Of a stretch of 64,000 bases of DNA, positions 32,886 through 44,454 are shown in pieces. The notes under the pieces are model-generated. The model worked only from the letters and a program-made list of their open reading frames with translations, had not been told where the DNA came from and ran no database searches. The stretch comes from Scalesia atractyloides. Its lineage: Eukaryota > Streptophyta > Magnoliopsida > Asterales > Asteraceae. A program made the position numbers and the translations under genes. Location of the stretch: assembly GCA_947069175.1 (NCBI GenBank), contig CAMTDV010000027.1:41925369-41989368 (forward strand), in the 5' to 3' direction. Within the stretch, counting starts at the first letter, position 1; each line of letters opens with the position of its first letter.

Positions 32886-33733
32886 ATGAATTTCTTTTTA
32901 GGTTTGCAGGTTCAACAATCAAAGGAAGGGATTTTTATCCATCAAACCAAGTACGTCGGAGATATTCTCAAGCGATTTCAAATGGATGACTCAAAACCTT
33001 TGGGAACTCCATTAGCTCAAAATCATGGGATTACTCCAGACGGAATGGGTGAACATGTAGAAACATCTCTCTATCGTGCTATGATCGGCTCTCTCATGTA
33101 TCTTACTGCTTCAAAACCCGATATAATGTAACCAACATGCCTTCTGGCACGCTATCAGTCTAGTCTGAAAGTTTCTCATTTGATGGTTGTGAAAAGGATT
33201 TTTCGTTATTTGAAGGGATGCCCTGACACTGGTCTATGGTACCCAAGGATGATAACTTTGATCTGACAGCATTCAGTGATTCTGATCATGGCGGCTGTAA
33301 AATCGATGCAAAGTCAACAATAGCAGGATGTCAGTTCTTGGGAAATCGCCTAGTCACATGGCAATGCATAAAGCAGACTTGTGTAGCTACATCAACATGT
33401 GAGGCTGAGTATATATCAGCTTCTAGTTGCTGCTCTCAAGTTCTATGGATTCAACAGCAAATGCGCGACTACGGTTTTGAATTTCTTACTACTCCTATTT
33501 TTGTTGATAATGAAGCTGCTTTACAGATCACTCGGAATCCTGTACAGCATTCAAAAACAAAACACATTAAGATTAAGTATCTTTTCATACGAGATTGTTA
33601 TTAAAAGAGACTTATCGATGTTCTTAAAATCCACACTGATCACCAACGTGCCGATCTTTTTACCAAAGCCTTTGATAAATCACGTTTTGATTATCTACTT
33701 TTGGTCAATGGCATCAAGGTGAAACCCGAGTAA
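32886..33733 (+). pseudogene. Element D RT connection and RNase H
   Basis: Continues in the RT frame with MNFFLGLQVQQSKEGIFIHQ and MIGSLMYLTASKPDIM, a stop at 33129, then RNase H in another frame after a shift near 33236. It has AFSDSDHGGCKIDAKSTIAG (catalytic Asp), ATSTCEAEYISASSC (catalytic Glu) and FVDNEAALQI (catalytic Asp). A stop at 33602 precedes the terminal HQRADLFTKAFDKSRFDYLL. The RNase H catalytic residues survive. Confidence 0.85.
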
Positions 33734-35430
33734 CTCAACCATGGCTAACTATTTTTGTATATCCTTTTCTAAAAATCTAAAACTACAAAAAGATTTTCAG
33801 TTTTATATTTTAGGGAGTAAATTTCAAGAAAATACAAAAATATGTCTTTTATTTACCTTCTTTGTTTAAGGGGAGAAAATTCAGAAAAATAAAAAAACAT
33901 TAGAAAAATCAAAAATGAGTTTCTTGGATAAGTTGAAGATGATGAAATTCACCGGTAAATCTGTCAGAAATGGTTAAAAGCATAGAAAGAAGATTGATAA
34001 GTAGCTTTTACTAATGATGTATCGGTAGGCTCACAATCAGACTAAAATGTGCAGGTTGATATAAACCTAACAGACAGAACGCCAGGTGGGAACCATTCAT
34101 TGGCATATGGTCTTGGTACCGAAATTTTGTTTGATAGAGTGCCGAGGTTCTAAGATATACGGTCTTTATGCTGGCTTATCATCTGGGTATCATGGTTGAA
34201 TCTTTTGCCGAAAAATAACGGTGGCGCAAGTCTAGAACTTCCATGATATCATGCATACGTGTACATACTACATTCGACCATCAAATAAGTGATAAAAATA
34301 TCACATTCCCAAAATAAGTGATAAAATATCACAGCTTTATGTGGGAGCTAAGTTCGTCTCTTTGTCGGTACGATGGTACTAACCTGTTCACGGACTTACT
34401 CATGTGCCCTGCATGCATATGAAAATCAAGTTCCTCATCAATAAGTGATTAAATCACAAAGGGCTTGTTTTCAATAAAAAATAAGTGAGTATCTCACATC
34501 ATTCATATACGTCAAAACAGATGATAAAGCAGTATACTCACCGGTAAGATTTTCTCTCGTGCATATCTTGATACGGGAATGTGTCGTGATGTGGTTGAAC
34601 ACCGGCTAGTAAGTATAAATCCATACCTTAATCATATCTCCTAATCAGGATTACATCTGATAAGTTTGAGCTTACGTGGACAACAATACCGATAATCATA
34701 GTTAAATACTTATCTATTTAATTTTGAAAACAAAATACCGTTTTTGACAAAGATTAAAATGTTGGTATGATTCCTTTACCTTGAAACTCGAAAAAGATTG
34801 TAGTTTATCTGTATATTTTGATTTTAAGTCTAGTTTTGCTTATGTAATTACTTTTTGAAAGTTAGCCAAAGTTGATACTCCAGAGTTTCTACCAAGATAC
34901 GCTAGAAAACCATCTGTTTGATATCGCAACTTCATAAAGTAACATCTTGCAACAAGTAATCCATCAAAGAAAACCAAAATCTGAAATTTGTTTGAGTGTG
35001 TGTATCTCATACGAATGAACCTGGTCATTTGATTGACTTGGTCACTTGTTTTTCTCAAATCTGCTGCTGGAATTCATACGAGTGTGTGTATCTCGTTCAG
35101 GGAATACAATCATACGAAGAAATTATGACAAGTTTTTCGTGTGTATTCCCTGATAAATTTGTGTTCTAATTATATTTGTCTATTGAGTACAGATTGATAC
35201 AAAAGAACATAAACAAAGACCAGCTACGAAGAAATCTGACTAGTCAAAAGAGGAAACAAGAAAGATTTGAAGTTTCTTAGAAGTTCGAAGACCTGATGCT
35301 CTAATCATTAGATAGCAGATCTATCAATGAATAGCAGATCTTCAGGGGGAATTTTGTTGATACTCCAAACCATTCTATGTGAAGACCAAAGACCAAAGAC
35401 CAAAGACCAAGCAACATCCAAGGGGGAGTT
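33734..35430 (+). other. Element D 3' non-coding region with hairpins and purine tracts
   Basis: 1.7 kb after pol without a supported ORF. Between 34285 and 34500 there are four AATAAGTGA hairpins (AAGTGATAAAAATATCAC and variants). Two purine tracts followed by TTGTTGATAC occur at 35344 (AGGGGGAATTTTGTTGATAC) and 35421 (AGGGGGAGTTTGTTGATACA); the second abuts the LTR. CAAAGAC is repeated three to four times near 35383-35408. Confidence 0.7.
34285..34500 (+). repeat. Four dispersed AAGTGA...TCAC stem-loops
   Basis: Copies near 34287 (AAGTGATAAAAATATCAC), 34315 (AAGTGATAAAATATCAC), 34443 (AAGTGATTAAATCAC) and 34483 (AAGTGAGTATCTCAC). Arms co-vary: GTGATA/TATCAC, GTGATT/AATCAC, GTGAG/CTCAC. Compensatory change suggests RNA or DNA structure rather than a sequence motif. 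Confidence 0.65.
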
Positions 35431-36144
35431 TGTTGATACAGTTTTGTGTCTGTCGCTTGTTCTTAATTACAATTGTAATTGTACGGTCTTTTCTCAAGTG
35501 TCTGTATAGGTTTGGTCGTGTCGAATAGATCGAGATATCCTTCTATCTTGATCTAGTATGACATCTTAGCTTGTCTGTGTTAATCAGTTGCATGTGTGCA
35601 TACTGATAAGTCCTGTGTACGTCAAGTCTACACACGTTCTCTAGTAATAAGGATACTGTGCGAATCAAAAGATTTCGTACGAAACACAGATTTCATACGA
35701 ATCAAGGAGTATTTCGTACGAATCAAGCATTTCGTACGAAACAGTTGTTCTGAACCAATTCTGGAGTTGTGTCTCGTATGTAATAGTGTGTTCCGTATGT
35801 CTGGCAACGTGTTTTCGTACGAGTGACCAGCTTGGACACTATATAAGCAGACATGCACCTCTTAGTGAGGGTTAGCCTTTAGAGCCCTTTGGTCCAGAAG
35901 TTAATAGAACGAGCTAGCATTTCTGGTGAAGACGAAGACACAAGAACACAGCAAGTTTGTTTGAGTCATACGAGCATTGTGTGTATATGTTTGTACTTGT
36001 TCTCAATCATTAATCAAGATAGTGAATCTTTGGTTACCCCGTGTTCTTTACTTTGCTTTGGTTGCATGCACACTTGGATTCGCACTTGTGTGTATGTTAT
36101 ATGAACAAGGAACTGGTTTAACTTGATCCTCAGGTGGACCTACA
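35431..36144 (+). repeat. 3' LTR of element D
   Basis: Direct repeat of 25300-26014, TGTTGATACAG to GGACCTACA, followed by the ATCAT target duplication at 36145-36149. Some CGTACG palindromes differ from those of the 5' copy; the polyadenylation signal is changed to AATCAA. Confidence 0.9.
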
Positions 36145-36149
36145 ATCAT

Positions 36150-37666
36150 CGTTTGTTTCTGTATCGTTCATGGAGACTGCGTGTGCAACATCGTTTTTGT
36201 CATCATGACGTTATCTATTCCATCATCAATGACATCATCCATATTGTCATCAATGACACCTTCTATATCGCTATAAGTAACACCGTCTATAATATCTTCT
36301 ATAAAATCGTCAACTCATTGCTGCCACATGGAAACAACTACTCGCACACATGACTCAAAACTTTCAAAGTTTTAAACAAATGTAGGCACACATATTATTC
36401 ATCAAACCTTTAAAATCAAACATACGTATGACTACTAATTTTTAGAATACTCAAGTATGTATTTCGGTTCATGACCGTAAGACGTAAAAAAATGGCAATA
36501 TAACTCACCTTAATGCATAGAATAATAGCAAATCTGAACTCATTAATGAGACTAAGGACACGTCTCTAATGAACTTGCAGACCTGGATCGCGTAAATGGG
36601 TTACTAACATCTAACGAACCTTCGCACACCTCACATATTTTACACGGACCCAAACTGTGAATTGGATCGATAACCAAGAGTGCCATCGAGCTAGATATAG
36701 AGATCAAACCACCACCCATGATCGAACCACACACAACCAAAAGTTCCCTCTCCGAGTCCCATGATCGAAACTACACCCTCACCGCCAAACCATAAGGGGT
36801 CGGCTTCCAGACAATTGATTTCTTGAATTTGTTGATTTGAAAACCTAATTGGAGACATAAATGTTATATGAATCAAGAACCCAAACAAAGCCTAGCTTGA
36901 ATCAAAACTAATAGTAATAATCATCTCATATTGCCAATGATGCAAAAAAATCTTAATGTTTATGAGTTCATAACAATACTAGAATTCAGTTCATGCAAGT
37001 TCAACCAAAAGATTACAATCTACATTGATTTAAACGAATTGTGCAAGAAATAAAACCCTAAAACTTACAATCCTATACCCAGGGATGCTCTTGGGTGGAT
37101 TAGCCTTCCCTCTTTATGATTTTCATCTTCAATCTCTTATTTTTTTTCGGGTTGGAATATTTAGTTAGATGCTTCAAGACTCCTCTCACTTGGAGGTATC
37201 TCCCAAAAATCCCTCCATAACATAGTGTTTATGAATTGGGTCAATACCCCTAATAACTTGTTCAAAATCGGTTGTTTCCTTGATTTTTGCGCAAGTTTGA
37301 CCAAACCTAGCGCCCTAGACACCACCCTTATTTCTCTAACTTTTGTTCCAGCTCTCATGTGCTAGTGAGCATGGCACGATGACAAACCAAACCCTAGAAT
37401 ACACCTAAATGGCTACCTAGTAATTTGATTCGTGCACATGCGTAACCTCTCCCACAAAGCTCCAAGTACCTTCAATCATGTCCTTTAACATGTTTAGGCC
37501 TACAAATTACAAATATGCTTGAAGTACCATAGCTCTAGATGGCAGATTCACATACTTTCAATGATTTAAACATACTAAGCAACGAAATTCACCAACCCAT
37601 CCGCTTCCACCACCGCACAGCTTCTGTTGTTGTCCCATCATCATACAGACACCATCTACCACTTCT
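36150..37666. other. Unassigned DNA between element D and a solo LTR
   Basis: 36190-36320 has degenerate units around ATCATCAATGACAYC, CTATATCGCTATAAG and CTATAAAATCG. 36600-36800 repeats CCCATGATCGAA twice. A 43-codon plus-strand patch starting at ATG 37539 (MADSHTFNDLNILSNE) runs into the solo LTR at 37667, and the frame can be followed for about 20 more codons beyond it. I do not recognise it and would not call it a gene. Confidence 0.3.
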
Positions 37667-39848
37667 TGTCACACCCCAACCGATGGCAGAAACATCAGAG
37701 CGAGACGAAAATGAGATTATAAGAGACTTCATAACGACTACCTGTGACAAATATTTAATAATCAAAAGTCATTTCACTACTAAGTCAAATATACAATGTT
37801 TGGAAACAAATACAACATCTTGTAACATAGAAATCAAAGTACAATACGTAAACTAAAATTTATAATGCGTTTCTAGTCGTCCAACTAGATTTCTTTCAAC
37901 GTGACATCATCAAGATCCTGCAATACATATCAAAGTACATGTCAACATAAAAGAGCGTTTACGAGCATACAAGTTTGAGTTACTAGCATAAGTATAAAAA
38001 CATTTAAACGATCCACATGGCATAAACGTATCCTAAGACATATCATTAACATGACCACAAGAATGCGGGTTGTGTGCTACTCCTATAGCGCTATACATGA
38101 TAAGGTAGGCTCATACAAAGTTAATGAAAAGAATAGTGCAAGTAAGGCTTCTAGCATGTATGAATTTCTAAGCATCACGTATTAAGCATGTATAATGGAT
38201 TGTTTGTTGGTGTCATGCATGTTTGTATGTGATTGTGTGAATTTAATAAGTCATATGTATTGCACCCAAAAGTGTCTAAAGTTAAAAAGGGGGTCATGTA
38301 CACTCACGATTTGCCTAGGGTTTCCACGAAAGTGAGTTGAAGAGTTCTTGAGCTTGCGGAACACCGAAGTTACCCTAGAGGGAAACGAAGGTGTGTGAGT
38401 TGCGGTTCTTGTTCATTGGATTATATTAGGAATTTAAAAGTCAATGTATTAAGAATGTAAAAATAAGCATAAACGTATAGAAGTATGGAACCATGAAAAT
38501 GGTCATGCAAGGAGGTAGGACGATTCCATCCATTTAACCTCATTATATGATTCACCAAAGCACAAAATCATCAACTTTGTTGATGATTTCGATTGGTCAT
38601 GAACATGAAAATAATAAGAACATTAAACTACTAAATCTAAAAACATCCAAGAGAGCAAGCTAGATGTGTGCATCCTAAACATGGAAAGTGTTCGGGACGT
38701 GTTGTAACCTTGTTCCTTTAATGGATATTGTTCGGTTTTTAGTGGACGTAGATAACAAATCAACAAGTGAGGTAGTGGAACAAGGTTGGAAAGCCAAAGC
38801 TTCCATGGTTCACACTTTCAACGAAACACAAGTCTCACCTTATTCAGGCTGGTGAACTTGGATGGTCTCACCACTTGTAGGTTGTCTAAAACCTTGTCAA
38901 AATATAAAGTTTAGAGGGTGTTTACACCTCTAAACTTATAGAAATCAACCATACTCAAGCTCCCTAACCATAGACTTGGTTAGAAGCAAGGTTGGTACAA
39001 GATTTCAAAAGTTTGAACATGTTTACAAAAGTTTAAGTAAAGTTTTCTTCAAAACAGGAAGTTGGACCTCAAAATGATGAAGTTTCACCTTATTTTACCA
39101 TAGTAAACTTGTGGAAACACTCATAGAGGTGTTCCAAGCTTTCAAGAAGAATCAGAGATGAAGAAACATGGAAGAAAGTGAGGTGAAGGCTCACTTTTGG
39201 AATTAGATGAATCTGCCTTCAGCTTATATTTTCAGCTGATTAGAGAGTGTTTAGAGAGTTGGAAAAGTGAAATGAAGGTGTAGGAGATTTGGTTTTATAA
39301 TTGTGGATTAGGATTTGAGTTTAAATAAAGTTATAAGGTTATTGGGTGTAGTAGGAGGTGGGAAAGTTGGCCAATGCAAGATATAAAACCAACTTTTGGC
39401 GGATCAAGGCTTCTTTCCACTCGTGAGGTGAAAGCGGTTCTGGCTCACGCCCTGCCAAAAGCCCATTTTCATCCAGAAGTTTGTTTTATTACAATTTAGC
39501 CCCTAGACTTTGATATATTTATCATTTTACGCCATTTTCTTGTATTTTAGCCATTTTTTATATTTAAAGTGTATCAAGGTATTGTATGAGTATGATGCAT
39601 GTAAGATTAATATTTATACGTATGTCAAATCTCGGTTTCACGCAAAAAACAATATATTCAACGATTGATTGCGTATAACATAAGTATGTAACACGTATAT
39701 GTATAAAAATGAATTTTCATTATGATCAAAATCTCGAATTACAAGATTCGGAATAGAATACAAATACGACACGATTACAAGTTTCTAAATATAGAAATAC
39801 GAATACAACTTTCTAAACAAGGAAGGTATAGAAATGCAAAGCGTTACA
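37667..39848 (-). mobile_element. Solo gypsy-type LTR, copy C1
   Basis: TGTCACACCCCAACCGATGG at the left and AAAGCGTTACA at the right, with no primer site, polypurine tract or coding sequence beside it. The flanks CTTCT (37662-37666) and CTTCC (39849-39853) are a target duplication with one change. Copy C2 at 50059-52340 is a diverged full-length homologue. By analogy with elements A and B (same TGTCACACCCC end) it is minus-oriented, and TATAAAACCA reads on the minus strand at 39290-39299. Solo LTRs form by recombination between the two LTRs of an element. Confidence 0.75.
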
Positions 39849-40263
39849 CTTCCGACAGTCGATTACCACCCAGCTCTCCAATTATCACCAATTCGTAGAA
39901 CCCCCAAATATTTGAAACCCTAATCTCGGAAAACATGATTTCACGTTTCTAAAGTCATAATATGACAAAATGGAGTTTGAATTGCGTGAATCATACTCAA
40001 ATTGGTGCAAATCGTGATGCGCCTCAGGTCTCTTTCTCTTGCTCTTAGCCGAACAAATGAGGAGGGTCCCTTATGGTCGCAAACCCTATAATTTGTTTCC
40101 CATTCCCTAAGTGTCGTTACTTGTTACCTTTACTCCCTCAAGAACCCCGTTTTGCAATTTGAACACCGAAACATGCAATAATTTATCTTTATTCGCGAGC
40201 TTCATAATTATGGTACAACATTGTAACTGAGAGTTTAGGGTGATGTACTAATAAGGGGGAATG
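39849..40263. other. Unassigned DNA between solo LTR and MITE
   Basis: No ORF or repeat structure that I can support. It includes ATTTGAAACCCTAATCTC-type sequence, which often resembles 5' UTRs, but there is no accompanying coding region. Confidence 0.3.
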
Positions 40264-40271
40264 GGCCTTGG

Positions 40272-40826
40272 TAGGGCTGCAAATGAACCAAACGTTCGGC
40301 AAACACTTCGTGAACCGTTCGGCAGGAAGTTCGTTTGTGTTCATTAGTTTATTAAACAAACAAACACGAACAAGAAATTTCGTTTGTTTAGTTAAATGAA
40401 CAAACATGAACAGAGGTCGTGTTCGTTTGTTTGTGTTCTCGCTAACATGTTCGTTTGTGTTCGATAGTAAATTAGGGTTTTTGTTTTTTATATTTATTTA
40501 AATACTTTAAAATTCCAACAAAATAAATATCTGATAAGTGTCAGTGTATTATATATTTTGTTCATGAACCATTGTTTGTGTTCATTTGTTTCTGTGTGTG
40601 TTCATGAACATTAGTTTGTGCTCATTTGTGTTCATCAACGTTCGTTTTTGTTCGTTGCCTAAAATTAACTAACGAACACAAACAAGTTCATTTTCTTAAG
40701 AAACGAACACGAAAATGAAAGGTCGTTCGATAAGTGTCCGTGAACGGTTCACAAACACATATATTTCTTAACAAACGAACACGAACAAGGTCTTGTTCGT
40801 GTTTGTTCAGTTCGTTTACAGCCCTA
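40272..40826. mobile_element. hAT-type MITE, 555 bp
   Basis: Terminal inverted repeats TAGGGCTGCAAATGAACC and its partner (right end GTTCGTTTACAGCCCTA), with exact 8-bp target duplications GGCCTTGG at 40264-40271 and 40827-40834. The interior is filled with GTTCGTTTGTGTTC-like units in both orientations and can fold extensively. There is no transposase; it would depend on a hAT enzyme in trans. Confidence 0.9.
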
Positions 40827-40834
40827 GGCCTTGG

Positions 40835-41139
40835 TACCAAAAAGGAGTCGTGTAAGTACTGCCCCCAAGTAGTGGGAAATGACTAACCCGTCACAACGAT
40901 TAGAAGAAGTGAACCATCAATTGTAACTTTCACTAACCGCCCATTTTATTCGCAACTAAGCCATCATTACGAACTAAGTGGAATCGCAATTGCGGCCCAG
41001 ATAGTGGGAACTAAGTGACAAGTCACAACCAATCAGTACTAGCGCACCATTTTGATAACTATCTCAATGACTCGTAGATCAGTACCAAATAAGTGGAGTC
41101 AAACTACAAAAAAATTAATTAAAGGTGACTCACAGTGAC
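40835..41139. other. Unassigned single-copy-looking DNA
   Basis: Moderate GC, no ORF of note, no termini recognised. Contains several AACTAAGTG / AGTGGGAA variants. Confidence 0.3.
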
Positions 41140-41515
41140 GCGAGTGTGTGAAGTATAAAGTGAACTTTAAAGCATTACATTACGACAACCGCTTATACCA
41201 CGCGCACACATGCAAGTTAGGATGCTTTGTACCCTTTAAAATCCCCACTTATTCCTTCGTGTAAAGAAACAATATCACTATATTGTTTTCATGTAAAGAA
41301 ACAATATCACTATATTGTTCCCACTTATATACCATTCCATGTTTCTTCACATCTCTTATGTGGGACAAGTTATCACTCTTCCACTCATTTCTTTACTAGT
41401 TTTCACTATTTTAAATACACAACTTCGAACATTGAGATCTTATTGCTATTAGCTCTATATTGGACACGGTTTGGTTCATTACGATGCCAAGTATATTAGA
41501 ACGCAAACCCATAAA
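41140..41515. repeat. Dispersed direct repeat, left copy
   Basis: Shares an ordered set of landmarks with 42420-42725: CACACATGCAAGTTAGGATGC / CACGTGTGCGTGCGAG...GGGTGC, TTTAAAATCCCCA / TTTACGATCCCCA, CCCACTTATATACCA / CCCACTTAAATACCA, TATGTGGGACAAGTT, CACAACTTCGAAC / CACATAACTTTGAG, GAACGCAAACCCA / GAATGCAAACCCA. It contains a local duplication of AACAATATCACTATATTGTT (about 41270-41321). Class unknown. Confidence 0.55.
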
Positions 41516-41764
41516 TTAATAATTATATTAATGGTAGTTACATATAATTATTTGTGTCCAAAATCAGTGAAAGCTCATTTTAGCATATTTTTCTAACACC
41601 CCAATGGATGGAAACATAACATAGAACATTCAATCATTCTTATTAAAGACAATACATTTTCATACAAGACTCTCATTGACTTGGTCAACATCTCATAGTT
41701 GTGTCCAATGTAATCCCAGAACACTTACATGGTTCTTCGAGAACTTTAGGTATTGTGCCTCGTA

Positions 41765-41919
41765 CAGTGGCAGACCCATGAATTATTTGTTGGGGCGCGG
41801 ATGGAGTGTTCAACCATATTTTAAGGGGTGTGGTTGTGTTTTTTTGCTTAAAATATACACTAATTTTTTTCATGGGGTGCGACGGGCCCCACCTTAGCCA
41901 AAGGGTGGGTCCACCCCTG
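41765..41919. mobile_element. Small hAT-type MITE, 155 bp
   Basis: Ends CAGTGGCAGACCCA and (inverted) CAGGGGTGGACCCA. Flanking 8-bp duplications GCCTCGTA (41757-41764) and GCCCCGTA (41920-41927) differ at one base. Size, ends and 8-bp duplication fit a hAT-derived MITE. Confidence 0.75.
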
Positions 41920-42419
41920 GCCCCGTATAATTCCATTCATTGCAACCACATAATTGATTTCCACTAATCATGAAAAGTATCATGATTAGCTTGTTTTACA
42001 AATCATTAACTTCATTATACTTAACCTATACAACATTGTCACCCGATTGGATTGGAATGGACTGGAATGGACTAGGTTGTACTCTAACCCCCTTTTTATT
42101 TTTTGGTTTGGGATACTCTCTCACAATGACATCCCTTGTTTATATGAGTTGGTTGTTTATTGAACTTGGATCTTGTGGCCTCTAGTCAACTAGGTTTGGT
42201 GCCCCCATATCCCTCTTTCCCAGGCTTTAGTCTCATTTCACAACTCAAATTCTTATCAAATGTTGGTGGATCCATATTAAATTTCATAAAGTCAAAACTC
42301 ATACTTTTATTTGAGCTAAGTTGTTCGAACAAGGTTTTTACTTATAGGTAAATGCCAACACTTAATACTATAACCTTAGAACTCAGCAAGGGTGTAGTTA
42401 TACTGCTTTCACTTAAGAA

Positions 42420-42725
42420 GTGCCCACCGGTTATGCCACACACGTGTGCGTGCGAGTTTGGGTGCTTCGCACCTTTTACGATCCCCATATGTTCTTATGT
42501 CTAAGAAAAATTATCCTTCTTAGGCTCCCACTTAAATACCACCAGAAGTTTCTTGCGTTCTATGTGGGACAAGTTTTCATTCTTCCCGCTCATCTCCTTC
42601 TCTGAATTTCGCAGCTTTCACAGTTTCGAACACATAACTTTGAGTTTCAATATATCTTAGCTCCTTTTAAGAAACAATTTGGTTAGTTGAGATGCTCCTA
42701 TATGATAGAATGCAAACCCAGAAGA
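42420..42725. repeat. Dispersed direct repeat, right copy
   Basis: Diverged partner of 41140-41515 in the same orientation, with the segment between them holding the 155-bp MITE. The pair could be relics of LTRs, or two insertions of one unknown repeat. Neither TG...CA ends nor a primer site are visible. A 40-bp unit (GAAGAGGGTATATGAAAAAAA) is duplicated right after it (42723-42778). Confidence 0.5.
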
Positions 42726-42779
42726 GGGTATATGAAAAAAAATATATTTTATGGAAGAAGAGGGTATATGAAAAAAAGC

Positions 42780-44450
42780 CCAGGTTCGGTCCTCAATCAA
42801 GCTAAGTACGAACATAATATATCAATAGAAATGCAATGATGTGGCTAGATCAATTTGTTGTACCACCATCTTGGTAGGTCGTTCAATGAGCTTGATTTTC
42901 TAGCTCTTATAACAAAATTTTGCTTTTAACTTTGTTTATGTGCTGAATAAAGCTTTTTAAAATATCGAAAAAACATTATATTTTATGTCACAAAGTTACC
43001 ATTTTAACCTAAAAAATTAATAATAACATGGAGATATATTGCAAAAGTTCATATGTATAACCCTAGAGATTAAGAGCTTTGAGATATAATAAAGTTATTT
43101 ATACTTGAAAGTTTAAAGATATAAAATGTGAGGTTGTATTTACGTTCTCTACATATTTGTGTGTGAATTTCATATTCCATGCACATCATTCTAAATTAAA
43201 ATAGTTTGGGAGACGTTCTTTGCGTAATCAATAATATGATGAGGACGTGTTCTTTGTGAAATCAATAATATGCTGAAAATTGTGAGAAGAGTATAATCCA
43301 TTTGTACATAATACATTAGAGATAATAATCAAGCTAGCGGGAGAGAAAAAAGTACGATGATTACGTAACTACTTCTTTGTATATAACATTCAAAACATCA
43401 TGTACAAATGTAATTCTCAATATAATTCTTTATTCTCATTTGAACGCTCTCCTTGGTACATAAATCCTTATAACATACACATTGTAATTGGTATGAGTTG
43501 ATAAATATAAGGAAAAACTTACCATTCTCATCGTCTTATAACTAAATGTCAAACATGTATTAAAAGTATTTTTAAACTACATTTTGAATGGATAAACTTT
43601 TTATATCTTAAATAGTTTTGAACTATTATAAGTTAAAAGAGTAAAGAATATTGACGCATAGCAAAAATAAGTAAAGTAAAAAAGAGAATCCTCAAGGAAA
43701 AGTTATAATATCTGAAAGATTAAAACATTACAAGAGGTGTCCTTTATAAGTTTTTTTTAAATTTGACAGGTTTGCTAAATTTTCAAAATTACAATAAGAA
43801 ATGGAAATGTTGATATTTTACATAGAAATAGATGCGTATATTGATTCAATCAATGATTCACGTGTTTTTCTTTTAGAAAAGAAAAGCACGAATATTGCAA
43901 AATTTGGGGGAAATTTTCGATTAACGAAATCATAGGCCTTAATCTTGACAACTAGGTCAAACCACCTAGGGTATTTGCCACAAGAATTGAATCATCGAGA
44001 CATTTCTATCTTCTATTCGTGGGTCGTGTAACTCCATTCGTATCCAAGTCCTGCCCGTTTGAAGTTTGAGTCTTTACTATTCCGTTTTCCTTTGTCCAAC
44101 TGATCCAAGTAATAATCCGTCAATTCATGGATCAACTATTCGTCAAACATATAGCCAAAAGCCCAAAGGTTGTTCCGCAAAAAATAAATTTCAAATAGAG
44201 CATTACAACAACCACGAGGATATTTTTTAACTTTATCAATTATAAAACCACATCTCTTTCTTTCAATTTGAAACTTCATTTTATATCTGATTTCGTACAA
44301 ATTTACTAAAAATAGGCAAACACTTGTCTATATATTCTTTTGTATACAAAAGACAAACACTACTCCATATATTTGGTTAGTCAAACAAGAAGTTTTGCCG
44401 TCAGGAAGCATGTCTGGTTAAGTTGTGGACTTGTGGTTTAGTTTTCTAAT
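42780..44450. other. AT-rich non-coding DNA
   Basis: No supported gene, RNA or transposon termini. Long A/T tracts and low GC throughout, consistent with old unalignable repeats. Confidence 0.35.
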
Positions 44451-44454
44451 TGGG

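Larger units (their letters stand above)
25300..36144 (+). mobile_element. Full-length Ty1/copia element D (SIRE/Maximus-like)
   Basis: A 10,845-bp element with matching LTRs, an exact 5-bp target duplication, a perfect tRNA-iMet primer site, gag, protease, integrase, RT and RNase H in copia order, then a 1.7-kb non-coding tail and a duplicated polypurine tract. The large gag with a coiled-coil insert, the long 3' tail, the twin purine tracts and the RT style (VQVYVDDIIFGSTN) point to the SIRE/Maximus lineage (inference). The LTRs differ at about 23 of 714 positions by my count. Stops and frameshifts occur in every domain except integrase. Confidence 0.9.

Noticed and set aside
36552..36888. 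Two overlapping minus-strand frames with Gly-rich text
   Set aside because: Short, overlapping, no motif and in a region with internal CCCATGATCGAA repeats.
37539..37856. Plus-strand ORF starting MADSHTFNDL
   Set aside because: Its second half is solo LTR sequence; the first 43 codons have no recognisable motif and no supporting gene structure.
42042..42075. GGAATGGACT repeated in tandem as a regulatory array
   Set aside because: Only two exact units; too little to distinguish from chance in this context.
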